From Lingula anatina (lineage: Eukaryota > Brachiopoda > Lingulata > Lingulida > Lingulidae): a stretch of 56,913 bases of DNA. Numbering within the stretch: position 1 is the first letter of the stretch; every line of letters begins with the position of its first letter. Below, piece after piece: positions 26,801-38,113 of the stretch. A program made the position numbers and the translations under genes. Under the pieces are notes generated by a model. That model did no database searches. It was not told where the DNA came from and saw nothing but the letters and a program-made list of their open reading frames with translations. The DNA is taken from the NCBI RefSeq assembly GCF_001039355.2, contig NW_019775392.1, forward strand, positions 1-56,913, given 5' to 3'.

Positions 26801-29800
26801 AATACGGTAGGTTTGATGATGTATCAATTTTGTTCATGTTTTCTCTGTCATCATCATCATCATCATTTAGAGCCTATAGTGTTCCACTGTTGGACAAAGG
26901 CCTCAGCATGTTTTTTTCCATTGTTTCCTATCCTGAACCTCAGATTTCCAGTTTGGCCAAGGTTTCTTCTTCCAAGACTTCCAGTAGTCATCTAATTCAT
27001 CCCTCCATCGTTTGACCGGCCTTCCTCTTTTTCTTTGTCCATACCTTGGGGTCCATTCTGTAAGCCTGATTGTCCACCTATTGTCCTTCATTCTTTTGAC
27101 ATGCCCTGCCCACCTCCATTTCATTTCTTTAACTGTGAGCAGTACGTCCTTAACTTTGGTCTGTTCACATAACCATACATTCGTTTTCCGCTCTCTTGGA
27201 TTGATGTTCAACATAATTCTTTCCATCTTTCTCTGAGCTACTTGAAGCTTGTGTTCCATGGAGGCATTCAGTGCCCAGGTCTCTGAACCATAGGTGATTG
27301 CCGGCAGCACACAAGCATTGAACACTTTCTTTTTCAGGCAGGTAGGAAGGTTGCTCTTGAAGATGTCATTGTGTTTCCCATATGCTGCCCATCCTGCTTT
27401 TATCCTTCGTTGGATTTCTTTCTCCAGTGTTCGATCACTAAGGCTGAACCGTTGCCCAAGGTATATATACTCTTCTACTGCTTCTATCTCTTTGGTGTTG
27501 ACCTTCACTGTGCAAGGGGTGGTTAGTGGTCCAAACATCACCTTTGTCTTGCTGGTGTTCATCTCTAGCCCACTTTCTGCGCTTTCATCTGCTAATGCCT
27601 GTAGCATTTCTTCGAGGTCTTTTGCATCATCTGCTACTATTATGATGTCGTCTACAAACCTAAGGTGATTGAGCCTGGTACCGTCTATGTTTATGCCCTT
27701 GTCCTGCCAGTCTAGATCCCTGAATATACGTTCCAATGCTGCTGTGAACAGTTTAGGAGAGATTGTATCTCCTTGGCGTACACCTTTCTTGATCCTGATC
27801 TTATTGGTGGTCTTGTGTAGTTTGACTGTTACAGAGCTATCGGTGTATATGTCTCTGAGGACGTCTACGTATCCATCTTCGATCCCTAGATCTTGCAGAT
27901 CTGCATACTGCATACTAGATCTTATATTAATTATATCTAATGATGTTGAAATGGTGGTCGTTATTCTAGCCAGTTATAAGATTAATATAAGATCTAGTAT
28001 CTAGTACGTTTTCTCTGTATGCAGAGGTAATGATTTAGTTTAGCCAGTTATAAGATTAATATGTTTTGTATATTTCTGAATTACCTACACAATAAACCTG
28101 TGACTTAACCATGACTTTAAATAATATTATATGAATTATGATAATCTTATTTGGTCATACCTTTTCCGTTAAAGATCCTAAATGGATTTGTAACTTTGTA
28201 ATTCAAATGTACCTCAAAATATTCTGTAAATTTTTCACTTATAAATTGATATTTATATTTGCTAGGTTTGGATGATGGAGCTGGCCACTACCTTATTCCT
28301 CAGCATGGTAGCTAAAACTACCCCTGGCGTTGTCCTGTGCTTGCCGTCAGGGTACCTAGCTCAGCTGTCTCTCTATGACTTCATCAGGGATGGAGAGTAT
28401 GCCATGTGGATGAGCCTGACACACTGCACATGGCCTAGGGAGTGGTACCCCGTCGTTGCTAGGATGATGGTTACCATGGTGAAGATACTCTGTGGTAATC
28501 ACAACCCAAAGTTCAATGTGATTAAAGATGCTTTCTCATCTGTTGCATACATCAGGAGTGGGGAGACAGAACGGACCCTAGTTTTGATGCTTACTCTCTT
28601 GTGCAACACCAACCAAGCCTTGCCTCCTGATTGTGAAGTCCTGATCCGCAGATCCTTGAACTCCATCAGACTTGACAGAGAAGTTTTGCCACAGAGGCTC
28701 TACATGAGGGTTAAGGCAGCAAAAGAGGCAAGTGGGCTCCAAGGTATTGTAGAAGTACTGCAAGAAGCGCTGCGTCACAGGGACCAGTGCCTCTATCAAT
28801 GTGAGTGGGGTGTGATTGGTAAAAAGTCCAACACTGCAAAGGGATTGGTCAATCATCCAGTTAGACCTGCATCTTTCTTCCCTACATATAACATGCCTCT
28901 CACAGATGTTCAAGCCACAGGAATCAGCTACTCAGATACAGGAAAGGAAGTAGAAAGCTATGGGGAAGAGATGGAGGAATTCGATGAGCAAGAGATCCTA
29001 GATGCAGAAAAGTCAGCCAAAAGACTTGAGATGGAAAAGAAGCTTGTTGTTTGTCTTTTGGTAATTCGAGCGTGCAGGAAGTTCAATCAACTGAGACAAG
29101 TACCAAGTCAGGCAGCATCTGCATCGACCAAGGACAATCGCCTTCCAAATCTCATACAACACATCACTATTGATAACACCATGTGCGGATATTGTGGAGT
29201 TTACTTCTCAAGTGCCCCTACAACTCAAGATTGGGAAGAAGAAAAAGAAGAAAACCAAGCATCACAGCAGATGAGATCAGTTTCTCCCATCCCAACTGAT
29301 GATACTGCAAGTTCACCCTTGCCCAGTGTTTCACCCCAACCATATCTGTATCAGAGTCAGTTATCATGGGAACCTACTAAAAGTACAGACACCCAGTTTG
29401 CCTCACTGGATGAGGCAGGGCACCTGTCAAGTAGTGCACAGCCCACCCACACCTTCAGTCCAATAGAAGAGCAAGCCAGGCAGAGAAACATTCATGAGAA
29501 AACCAGGGACCATTTTGAGAAAATGCAGTATTTTGGAATATTCCGCACAGTATATGTGAGACAAGTATTACCTCTATTGCAGAAATGTGAGGATTTTGAG
29601 CAACAGTTGCCCTGCGAAGATGAACAAAATGCAGATGCTCTTCGTTTCAAGCTTCATGGAATTGCAAATGCAATCATGCATCTGAAAGATACTGTGAATA
29701 ATGTGATTCAACAAAAGACATGGGGAAGTACTCGAGAAGTTATTCACCAAGCAGAAGAGGTAGCAAAACAGTTGAGAGCAGGAATGCCCATTTTTAAAGA

Positions 29801-30221
29801 GTGGCAGAGGGAGGCAGAGGCTGAGAAACACAGAATAGTAAGGGTTCCACATTATCAATTTAATAAAGCCCTTTCATTTCTGAAGATAATTTAAAATTGA
29901 AATTAATTATGATACATATAAGACTCACTGGAAAAAATGTTTGGCTTAAACTCAGATACACTGTAATGGACATGACTGTTTTAGATTTGTAATTATGGTA
30001 TTATTTACAAAAAAAATTTAAACATCATTTACACTTTTATTTTTTAGGCTGTAGCTCAGGAGAAAGCAGCTGAAGCTATGGATGAAGAGATAGTCATTGC
30101 ACATGATGAAGATGAGAATCAGGTAGGCCATCTCCTGACAGTGGCGGAAGGCCCAGATGGTCAGAGACAGATGAAGAAAAATAAGAGGAAAATGAAAGGG
30201 AAACGCAGCAGGCAGAATTAG
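8878..30221 (+). CDS. TRANK1: TPR and ankyrin repeat-containing protein 1-like, UvrD-type helicase, 24 exons
   Basis: Exons: 8878-8884, 10879-11123, 11377-11542, 12213-12421, 14054-14192, 14523-14683, 15270-15381, 15500-15664, 15900-16079, 16552-16737, 16990-17243, 18238-18421, 18807-20363, 20582-20725, 20929-22463, 22656-22761, 22926-23150, 23676-23789, 24069-24280, 24550-24714, 24911-25139, 25350-26806, 28266-29837, 30048-30221. All internal junctions are GT-AG and phase-consistent, giving 3,165 residues; vertebrate TRANK1 is about 2,900. The order is N-terminal TPRs, ankyrin-type repeats, a charged linker, a superfamily 1 helicase core and a long C-terminal part. The 7-nt first coding exon (ATG GCG G) is inferred from phase: the next exon has no in-frame ATG and needs one leading nucleotide. 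Family knowledge gives a nucleic-acid helicase fold; the biochemical role is poorly defined. The last donor-like GTAGGC at 30123 could be an alternative splice. Exons 2-24 are firm; the first exon is moderate. Confidence 0.9.
9526..9840. mobile_element. Minisatellite-bearing insertion with 10-bp target duplication, in TRANK1-like intron 1
   Basis: TCTGACATGG occurs at 9516-9525 and again at 9831-9840, while the duplicate copy has it once near 34223 with contiguous flanks. The 305 bp between the repeats was therefore added. It consists of a 17-18-bp unit (GGGGGAGTATCGGTGCG and variants) in inverted orientation on the left and direct orientation on the right, around a centre near 9615, with a 22-G run at 9778-9799. 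Confidence 0.75.
11829..12073. mobile_element. MITE with TTA target duplication in TRANK1-like intron 3
   Basis: The ends GATCCTGTTCCCATACCTA and, inverted, GACCCTGTTCCCACACCTA form terminal repeats of about 40 bp. TTA flanks both sides (11826-11828, 12074-12076). The duplicate copy reads GACTTATAATATA with one TTA and no insert. TTA/TWA duplications are typical of PIF/Harbinger elements. Length is 245 bp, non-coding. Confidence 0.85.
12480..13967. other. 1.5-kb block present only in copy 1 (TRANK1-like intron 4)
   Basis: The intron is 1,632 bp here but 154 bp in the duplicate. The two align at both ends (ACCCATTTGCTTTTT and CTTTCTTTTG.AACTGTAAAAA). The extra DNA contains the tandem array described separately and no open frame. 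It is either an insertion here or a deletion in the copy; simple flanking target repeats are not obvious. Confidence 0.7.
12565..13170 (+). repeat. Four-unit tandem repeat, unit about 140-160 bp
   Basis: Units begin near 12569, 12729, 12889 and 13029 with GATAACAC followed by AAGTGGAAAAACATTTTACC or variants. Each continues with TTGAAACTTACAGAA, a GAATATTCATAA block, and GTTATGCTGTTTTTTTCACTTTTCAGCATAT. Divergence rises towards the last unit. It is satellite-like and non-coding. Confidence 0.7.
18807..23150 (+). other. TRANK1-like helicase core, superfamily 1A (UvrD/Rep type), motifs intact
   Basis: The large exon at 18807 begins with a last ankyrin-like unit (GNTLFHVIAKG) and a charged linker. 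Walker A spans the junction of exons 18807-20363 and 20582-20725 (GRSGTGKTT, residue about 1185). Motif II is YVDETQDFTQGEL near 21875, motif III LTGDTAQS, motif IV NYRSHAGIL near 22107, motif V YESKGLEFDDVLLYNF near 22402, and motif VI YTALTRAR near 23011. The catalytic acidic pair (DE) and the motif VI arginines are present, so ATPase activity is plausible. Exon 20929 opens with an acidic tract of nine Asp codons. Between Walker A and motif II is a long insertion, as in TRANK1 relatives. Confidence 0.88.
20964..20990 (+). repeat. (GAT)9 microsatellite coding for poly-Asp
   Basis: Nine GAT codons follow GGT GAT GAT GGT in the acidic start of the TRANK1-like exon at 20929. Length variation here would change protein length without breaking the frame. 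Confidence 0.85.
23676..30221 (+). other. TRANK1-like C-terminal region: helical repeats and zinc-finger-like Cys/His clusters
   Basis: Exons at 23676-25139 encode helical hairpins of TPR character (NHKLYQVAAKCYRR, FLLAAKLFEKMAK, YQDAANCYEQSSDF). The exon at 25350 continues these and then has a Cys/His cluster (CPDFIAGQPCQELGSC, then NHLLHH) resembling a degenerate CCCH finger. The exon at 28266 has a CGYC pair near 29183 and a Ser/Pro/Thr-rich linker. The final exon ends in a basic tail (KKNKRKMKGKRSRQ), which could aid nucleic-acid binding or nuclear entry. None of these is a firm domain call beyond the family resemblance. Confidence 0.65.
26849..28007 (-). mobile_element. 5'-truncated RTE-type non-LTR retrotransposon in TRANK1-like intron
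   Basis: The minus strand encodes an open frame (27913-26903) with the end of a reverse transcriptase: VRQGDTISPKLFTAALE, then FVDDIIIVAD (FVDD in place of the usual FADD). The C-terminal part is KWRWAGHVKRMKDNRWT and a Lys/Arg/Trp-rich tail, typical of RTE-like elements. The minus-strand 3' end is a GAT repeat (CATCATCATCAT on the plus strand near 26850). GTTTTCTCTGT occurs at 26838-26848 and 28008-28018, an 11-bp target duplication. The endonuclease and N-terminal palm are missing. The open frame suggests a recent insertion. Confidence 0.88.
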
Positions 30222-30437
30222 TTTTAATTAAGTTATTTTATGTTTACTACATGTATATACACATTGTATTATGTTATGCTGATTTAGACCATGTTCCAAA
30301 GAAAAATCTTTTAAGATTCTGTTTAGAAATGTGAAAAAATTCACAAAAGTTCACATTTTTCAGTTTTGAGGATGAACAGTCACATGTATATTATTATAAT
30401 ATTTTATTCATATTTTGATGAACAGAGTTAAATTGAA

Positions 30438-30443
30438 AATAAA
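30438..30443 (+). terminator. Candidate polyadenylation signal AATAAA
   Basis: This is the first canonical AATAAA downstream of the TRANK1-like stop codon, about 220 nt into the 3' flank. A second candidate is near 30818. Neither is confirmed. Confidence 0.4.
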
Positions 30444-31140
30444 GTAAACCTTGGATCCAAATATTTTACCAAATTACTGAAAATTTTCCATAAAAAGTAT
30501 TTTATATTATTTGCAGCTGCTTTTATTTAATACGTGAACAATATAGTTCATCTAAATTTGATTACTTAAAACATCTGATGTAAACACTAAAGTGGCAATC
30601 TTGGTTACTTTTATCAACAATAATTTCAAAAATATCTTTCTTCATTGGATAATTAGTATTTTGCCAGATCTTATGATTTTGCGTAAATCTTTGTCAAATT
30701 TTAAGCAGTCAGTTTGTAGCATATTGTTTTGATAGCTTAGAAGTTTCAGTGAAATGATAATGTTTATGATTTAATTTCTTGTATTGTTGTTGTGTTGGTA
30801 AGAAAAGTTAGTTTAAAAATAAAGTTCAGTTTTACCTTCTGTGCTTTATGTGAAATTATGTCTTATTCGTGGTTGCTTAAATTAAAAAAAGCAAAACAAT
30901 GTCTACATACTACATGTAGTACTTCATTCAGTATCATTTCAGATTTTTAAATAAATGTTACAAAATTCCATGGTGTATTGAAAGAATGGAAAAGAACACG
31001 CCAAGTACAAATCTGCTGTGTAATGAAAATTGATTGCTAAAGAATCAAGAAGAAAAGAAAAAAGAAAATCAATTGCTCCTCTTCGCATTCCAGTGGCAGA
31101 TGAAATCACACAGTCAAAATACACCTTTTTACTTATTTTA

Positions 31141-31141
<1 letters not shown>

Positions 31142-31177
<36 letters not shown>
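31142..31177. repeat. Poly(A) run of 36
   Basis: An uninterrupted run of 36 A. It could be a retroposon tail, but no recognisable body precedes it and no target duplication was found, so I call it a homopolymer only. Confidence 0.9.
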
Positions 31178-31180
<3 letters not shown>

Positions 31181-32373
31181 AGTTGGAGTTAAACAACTTT
31201 TGTAAGTTAAACTTCAAAATAATGAATGGGGTATGAAAAATGAATTACCACATTAATTTCCAGCTTACATTTTATACTGAAAATAAAATGGCAAATCAGT
31301 AAAATATCAACATTTATACTTCATGTGACCTCCATCCTGAGTAATAAGAAATTCTTTTAAAACACAGATGACAAACACAATATTGTTAATTAATATTTGG
31401 TCAATTAAGGCCATTTTTATTTTTTTCTACCCAAATAATCTCCACATTAACTGATCAGGTAATCAAAATGATTGATAATAGTACCAGGTGAGATTATAAT
31501 TAAGGTAATCAGTTATGCATGACTGACTCCCACTTTTTAACAGCTCAGACTTACCCACAAGAGTGATATGAAATATTATGTAAATCTCATATTATAAAAG
31601 TCACTGACTAATAAATTCTTGCAACAACCCAAATAATGAGTTATCTGGAAAAATTGATTATTCAGTGAATCTCCTTCCAATTGTGCTAGCACCACTTTGT
31701 GCTTGTTAGGTGATTTGCAGTGTTGTGCAGCAAGACAATATTTGAATGCATAAGATATCAACCTAAACCTGTTCTAATTAGTTCCTGATACAGTACAGTC
31801 TAGAATCTGTTTTACCTGACATTCAGGTGATGCACACCATAAAATGATCCATAAGTGGATGCTATGTTCTACATTAAAAGAGTGATAGGTTTTCACCACA
31901 TATATAAATATATATCCCTGCAGTAAAACATAACTGTGCAATTTACAACTTGATATATTATATTCCGAATGCTCTGAAACAACAAATTATAAATACATTT
32001 AAATTACAATTTTCAATATTAATTTGTGGCATAATTTTCCCATGAAGGCATATAAATTCTTACATCTATAAAGCTCTAAATATATACATTTTTTTCAATT
32101 GAATAAATTTGCCTGCTTACTTTTTAATACTATAATGCTGCAAGAATATGCTATGCCTGATAAAAGAAAAAAAAACTTGCAGAAGTTATTCACAATGGTT
32201 GAAGTTGAAGCACTAAATTTTCATTTCTTATCAGCAAATTCCCATTGAATCGAGGTGTGAATAACCAATTTTAACTTCAAATATTAAGACACTTCATATC
32301 ATTCCCATCTGAATACATACAGAACTTACTACCAATTCAATTTCACCACATCTAAAAATGCCCCCCTCCCTTT

Positions 32374-32547
32374 CTAATCCCTCCCAATATTATGTGTCTC
32401 TGTGGGTCTGTCAATCCTGTACATGAACTCGGCCACATTTAGGTAAGCCCTGTACTCTATTATATCAGGGGTGGTGTCTGTATGGTAATGGCCTCCCTCT
32501 CCATGCTCACTGAACAGGTGGAAGTGCTCAACACGAAGATCAAGGTC
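32374..32547 (-). CDS. Last exon of a C11orf54-like ester hydrolase (partial gene)
   Basis: After a good acceptor (TTTCTTACAG, minus strand) the frame reads 57 residues starting DLDLRVEHFHLFSEHGEGGH, includes YHTDTTPDIIEY, and ends ETHNIGRD at a stop. This closely matches the C-terminus of human C11orf54 (PTD012), which ends ETHSIGRD and whose HYH belongs to the zinc-binding region of a DUF1907 ester hydrolase. Vertebrate proteins have about 315 residues, so about 80 percent of the gene is missing. I found no other exon of it upstream on this strand within the window. The TRANK1-like duplication begins about 600 bp away, so either the gene has a very large intron or it was broken. Confidence 0.85.
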   Translation of the reverse strand, partial: DLDLRVEHFHLFSEHGEGGHYHTDTTPDIIEYRAYLNVAEFMYRIDRPTETHNIGRD

Positions 32548-32960
32548 CTGTAAGAAACAGGTGCTCTTTAAATTATAACTGTACAGTCCTGTGTGCTGCT
32601 CTCTGGTGGTTCTTTTGAACCCCCCGAACCCCCCCCCCTTGGTCACTTAACTTGCCCATTATGCTGTTAACAATTCAAGGACACCATAAAGAATTAATAG
32701 GCCCAGCCAGGGCGTAATAAACATGGGGTCTGGGCTTTTTATGCATGGGACTAGATTTGATCCGGGCCTTTGACATATGTCTATACAACATTGGAATGCA
32801 GCCATTTATTCTAATCAGTTTTAATTGTGCTACAGAGATATGGAATTTTATTTGGAACACTTTTGAAAAAGCAACTAGCATTAGTAATTTGTGCACAGAT
32901 TGCCACTGTATGAATAATTTAAGCAGTACATGCTCTTTGTAGTCTAAGATCTAATAAACG

Positions 32961-33128
32961 CAGGCCCGTAGCCAGCAATTTCAAAAGGGGGGTTCTTTTT
33001 CTGAAAAAGTGGACCTTTTTCTATAAAAACTTCATGCACCTAGATCAAATTTTACCCAGAGTGGACCTTTTCCCAGCAAAAAGGGAGGTTCTTTCGAACC
33101 CCTCGAACCCCCCCTGGCTACGTGCCTG
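32961..33128. mobile_element. Short inverted-repeat element with CAGGC(A/C)CGTAGCCAG ends
   Basis: The left end CAGGCCCGTAGCCAG, followed by GGGGGGTTC, appears inverted at the right as GAACCCCCCCTGGCTACG and CGTGCCTG. It is about 168 bp and non-coding. A related fragment (GAACCCCCCGAACCCCCC) lies near 32618-32638. Confidence 0.7.
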
Positions 33129-34034
33129 AAACGGATATTAGATCTTAGTTGTAGTGAAACGACATACGTCTTCGTACTTAAAAAATATGGCCTAAGATAA
33201 AATATGGCCTGACATGGTACGATTGCAAGCTGTGGCCTGACATGGCACGATATCGCTCCAGCCGGCGGTCTCTCCAGACAGCCACGAGGGGATTCCCCTC
33301 TTAACACTCGACTTATTGAACCAATCTGTAACGCACTTCCTTCCTATGATTCGGAGAACTAAACGGAAGCGAAAGCATAATGTTCTTTTTACTGCTGTCA
33401 TCATTCGTTCCGTGAGAGGCGGTAGTATTCAACACTGATTGATGGTTGTTTAAATGGCGGGTAATATAATTTTTCTCAGTTTTATTGCAGTACGTGGCTT
33501 GTGAATTTAGGTTGTGAATTTTCAGTAAATCGAACTTTCGTTTTCGTGATAGAATTATTGTACGCTAAAAACAACCACAGCGACGGTTGAATGTTTGTAA
33601 AAAATACATCATTAATGCGTTTAAAAAGAATAGCACACCTGTACATACAGGATCCACGCGTTTTTTCTTTTATGTTTGATTATTTTTGAATTATGCTACT
33701 GAGACTTGATTGACATTTGGTACAATGTAGATAAGACAGAAATATGTGACACACCTGAGAATGGATATACCGTCTGAAATTTGAGTTTAACTATAATTTA
33801 CTGTAGACAATTTTTTTTCTTCTTTTGATAAAAAATATCTGGCATTTTTACGGCTCCCATTAAAAAAGGGGCCCGCCCAAAGTCCCCGGCTTGATTTTGA
33901 ACAGGTATGTATTTTCACAGGCATTTGAAGATTGTTGGCTCTAACATTTCATCAACAGTCTGCAACATTGAAGTCTTTGGTCCTACATGTATGCCTGCAG
34001 CCAGTAAAATTTTGTTAGGACCAGTAGATTTTGA

Positions 34035-34048
34035 CCCCCCCCCCCCCC

Positions 34049-34087
<39 letters not shown>
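34035..34087. repeat. (C)15(A)38 homopolymer block
   Basis: Fifteen C followed by thirty-eight A, then a CACACACA stretch. It opens a block of about 170 bp (to about 34205) that is absent from the equivalent place in copy 1 near 9490. This is an assembly-sensitive region. Confidence 0.85.
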
Positions 34088-34090
<3 letters not shown>

Positions 34091-35635
34091 GCACACACAC
34101 ACAAGTAAAAAACACAGCCTGGAATCTCTCAAATTTTACACAAATGTTTGCAAAATTCCGCTTTTGTGTCAATTTCATGGAAAAGAAATGTTTTCTGAAG
34201 ACCCAGAATGTGTGAATTTAGTGGTCTGACATGGCCATTAGATTTTCTTTATAAGGTTTCAAAAGAGCTTTGGATTTGATTTTTAATTTTCTGAGAGGTA
34301 ACTGTTACATGATGATTCTAAATAAAAAAGATAAAAAAATCAAGGGCTTGTTATATCAAGTATTAATGTAAGTAAAATGTCCAGTCTTACTAAAATTATT
34401 GAAAGACTAGTGAAATCTGATTTTGAACTGTAGATTTTAGGAAACTTTTGGTCTGAATACAAAAGTTTGTCAGAGACTGTATCAAGCAGAGTGATTTGCA
34501 TGTGAAGTAGGCATATTGACAGTTTTCTTGAAATGAAAAAATACCTTTTCAGTTTTTTTTATTAATCAATCTTATTAGTACTTAATTTTAAGTCTGTAAG
34601 ACAATTGTAGCAAGTGATGGGTTTTATTACAGAGTAAATATGATGGATTTATTCCCAACAATTGCAAAGTTTATTTCAAGTTGAGAAGTTTGAGAGTAAT
34701 AATTAACCTGAGTAGCTGCTATTGAAATCATTTACCACAAATGGATTGAATTGCAAAACAAAGAGATAGTATTATTTTGGTGGTGAATAACTTCAATATA
34801 TTTACCCTACTCGTACTTATTAATAAGTGAATTATAAAGATTTATCATTTGATGTTACCCTAAAAATGCCATAAATACATATATATATATATCTGATGTT
34901 TATAGGCAAAGTGTCTGAATTTTGGTCAGGGAATATGAGAAAATATATCTTTACTTGTAATATTTTATCAATATGTCTTAAAATCTGATGCTTCCTATGA
35001 GCAAAGAAAGTTTTTTATCATGGTTAAATAATTACCATTTTTAAAAACCTTGAAACATTGTTCGCCATGGTTTGCATATCACCCTGACTTCATGAACAAC
35101 TATATTTACGCATGTAAGCATATAAAGTTTAACTAGTAAATAATAAGTACCTGATATCATATCTTTATCAATATATGACATACTTATAATGGAGAATTGC
35201 TTAAACTTTGATCACTGTTTATTAACAGGTAAATATATGTAGATTTTTGCAGCTGTTGTACAATCCTTTTAGATTGCTGCATTTTTAGCTGTATTTTCCA
35301 CTGTTTAGAATGCAAATATAAGATTACAATTTTTATTAGGATCTTCTGACTTGTGAGCAGTAAGAAAAACTATGTCAATCAATTTGGATCTAGTCTAAAT
35401 AAAGTAGATCTTAAAATTTAACAGATGACAAAAAGAATGCTTGAATTCACTGATTTAACATTTTGACATTTTTTTTGTATGATATATATGCATTATATCA
35501 GGCTTTTTTCTGAGCTGAAAAAAAAAAGTGAAAGAAATTGGCAACCAAGCCTTGGGCCATGGCGACTACAAACAAGCAACTGAGCACTACATGTATAACA
35601 ATGCCATTTTTCTGGGAGAGGTTAACAGTGCAGGT

Positions 35636-36165
35636 AACACAACACTGTTTGTTTTTCCTGGTGGTAACTTTGTTTATTACAGCTGAAGACTCTGTAGTCT
35701 ATCTGTTGCTATAAGGCTCTACCGGTATCACTCTCTCTATACTGCTACCGGTATTATGTCTACTGTTCTTTCTAAGTATCGTTTTTGTATTCACTGTCAG
35801 CTTGTCTATTTTCTGCTACTTAAAAACTATATATCTTTTCCCAGTTACCCTACAAATCACCATCATCTACCTCTACTTTTAATTCTATTGGTCAGTATCA
35901 AGGCCCCTATACCTCCTGACAGAAAGCATCTTATCTTCATTATCCTGTCCACACTACTGGTACATGTACTGTATGTCCCTCTCCTGTCCGCCGTCCCCAT
36001 CTAATGTACAGTTTATCCTGTCATCTATCTATGTTTGATCTATTTTAATTTGAAGTGTCTTGGGTATCTACCTATTATATACTATTAAATGGAATCTAAA
36101 AAGATAAAAAATATATCACTATGACACAGGCTTTTGGGAACTGTCAGTACGTATTGCATGTAAAA
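35636..36165. other. Insertion inside the second exon of the duplicate
   Basis: Copy 1 is contiguous across this point, whereas copy 2 gains about 530 bp. The left junction creates GCAG|GTAACA, a usable donor. The inserted DNA has a 249-nt plus-strand open frame without recognisable similarity, and no clear terminal repeats. Ends are approximate because the flanks have diverged. Confidence 0.55.
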
Positions 36166-37774
36166 TGTCAATATTGTATGCTGTACAGCAACAGGTCCTA
36201 ATCCTTTGCAAAGCTAGGACACATCCAACAAACTTCTCAAGATGCTTTCCACTGTATTAAAATAAATAGGAAGTGGTGTAAGGTAAATTTGCACATATGT
36301 TTGCACTTTTTCCAGACATGATATGTAACATTTTTGGACAAGGAAAATTATTTATATTGTTACCCTAGTTGATGTATATAATTGAAAATGTGTTTTAAAG
36401 ATCCCAAACAAATATTAAAGAGGATGGAACAGTGGTAAGTGATTGCTTTATTTCAACATAATTTGCATGTATTTATTATATTTACATTAAAAAAAATTAT
36501 GAAGGGATGCTGGCGAGTCGGACAGGCTTCGAAACTTTTGCAAAAGTCCCAAGAAGCTCTTCAGGCATTCAGTGATGGCTGTGCACTGGCGAATGAAGAT
36601 GATGGCAAAACCTTTAATACTAAAGTTGACTTCATTGTGGAAATAGTATCCTTGTCTCATGAAATTGGAAGTAAGTAGAAAATTACTGCTAAATATTGTG
36701 CTAAATGTGCCAACTGATTTAATATGTTTGCATCAAATTTGTCCTATAAAATGGAAGTAAATGTAAGTATATTAATATGCATGCCTTACAAAATATTAGT
36801 GATGATAAAATCATAATTTAACCACTGGTTTTATCAAATAGATTTGCTCAGAGCAAATTTTGATTTTTTAAAAAGATATTTGTTTTGCAATTAATGTATT
36901 TTTCATGTAAGCCAGTGGATACATTTCAACTTCATAAAATGATCTCCCTATGCAAAAAGAAAAAGAAGACTTATAATATAAATACAATTTAATACTTTCT
37001 TTTACTAGAAATATGTCATTATATATTGAAAGGTTATGAAAATAATCTACTGGTAATGCATTGAAAATTTTGTTCATGATTTCATTCAGGCTGGATGCAC
37101 CTTGCGACACACGTCAGAGCTCGTGATAATGTGTGGTCGGAGGTGCTGTTTCGTATGGCAAAGGAGAACAAGTGGGAAACACTCTTGATCCTGCTAATGG
37201 GAACTGGAGTCCCCAGAAAGGAATCTGTCATATTTAATTACCAAGGAAAGTTCCCAAAAATAAGCACTCAAAAGATCTGCCTTACCAACTTAATCAAGGT
37301 TTGTATGGTTTGATAATGATACAATTATTGATTTTATTTATACCCATTTGCTTTTTTTTCTTTCTTATTATTTAAACTTGCATAACTTAAATTCCTTTCT
37401 TTTGCAACTGTAAAAACTTAAATTTTCACACTGTGTTGAATTATGTTTACAGTACTGTGCATCTCAAGCAGACCCTCGTTTTGTGCATCTTGCAATCAAT
37501 CTTCTGCAACATGGATCCAAGGAAACAGATATAACATTAGAGACAGGGGACACTCCATTCCATGCAGCTCTTAAAATTGCAGGGAGAACCTGTGAGTTCT
37601 ACTAATTATTTTGGGAGTTTGATTAACTTGTTACCTTCTATCTCTGTGAGAAAATGTGATGAATATGAACTCTTTGCAGGAATTAGTTTCATCTGTTTAG
37701 TTAAAGTATGAAGTTCTGGCAATGTTTATGTACCATTAAAGGTTGTTTCTACCACTAAATGTTTACTTAACATG

Positions 37775-38113
37775 CACTAGTGGGCTTGATTTGATCTTAA
37801 AGTGCAATTTAAGATCACAGATTGTCTTACAGATCTTAGACCATGAGTAAGACCATTTCCAGTCTAACAGCCAATTAAGTTGTCTCCCCTTACACATTCT
37901 CCAATTGTCAGCAGAGGTGTCCTCTATTGTGAGGGGAGGTGTCCCCCATTGTGAGGGGAGGAAACTGCTTGACCACTTAAGTAGATGTTAGATCATTTTT
38001 GAACTTAAAAGCAGATTCAGTCCACTTTAAGACTACTGCTGTAATGATTAAGATCGTGTAAGATTACTAGTTATCTTAAATTGCACTTTAAGACCATATC
38101 CAGCCCACTAGTG
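37775..38113. mobile_element. CACTA-ended MITE with 3-bp target duplication ATG
   Basis: The element begins CACTAGTGGGCT and ends AGCCCACTAGTG. The inner arms (GATCTTAAAGTGCAATTTAAGAT on the left, inverted on the right) extend the inverted repeat to about 40 bp. ATG flanks both sides (37772-37774, 38114-38116). Copy 1 has the uninterrupted site AACATGGACATG near 14370. CACTA ends and 2-3-bp duplications are hallmarks of the CACTA/CMC superfamily. Length is 339 bp, non-coding. Confidence 0.85.

Larger units (their letters stand above)
30222..32373 (+). other. 3' UTR of the TRANK1-like gene, then AT-rich intergenic DNA
   Basis: No coding sequence is visible. AATAAA at 30438-30443 and near 30818 are candidate polyadenylation signals for the plus-strand gene. 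The low-coordinate side of the C11orf54-like exon at 32374 would be its own 3' UTR, so the two genes converge here. A poly(A) run lies at 31142-31177. Confidence 0.5.

Noticed and set aside
27294-28004. Plus-strand frames of 124 and 111 codons
   Set aside because: They are antisense to the reverse transcriptase frame of the RTE element.
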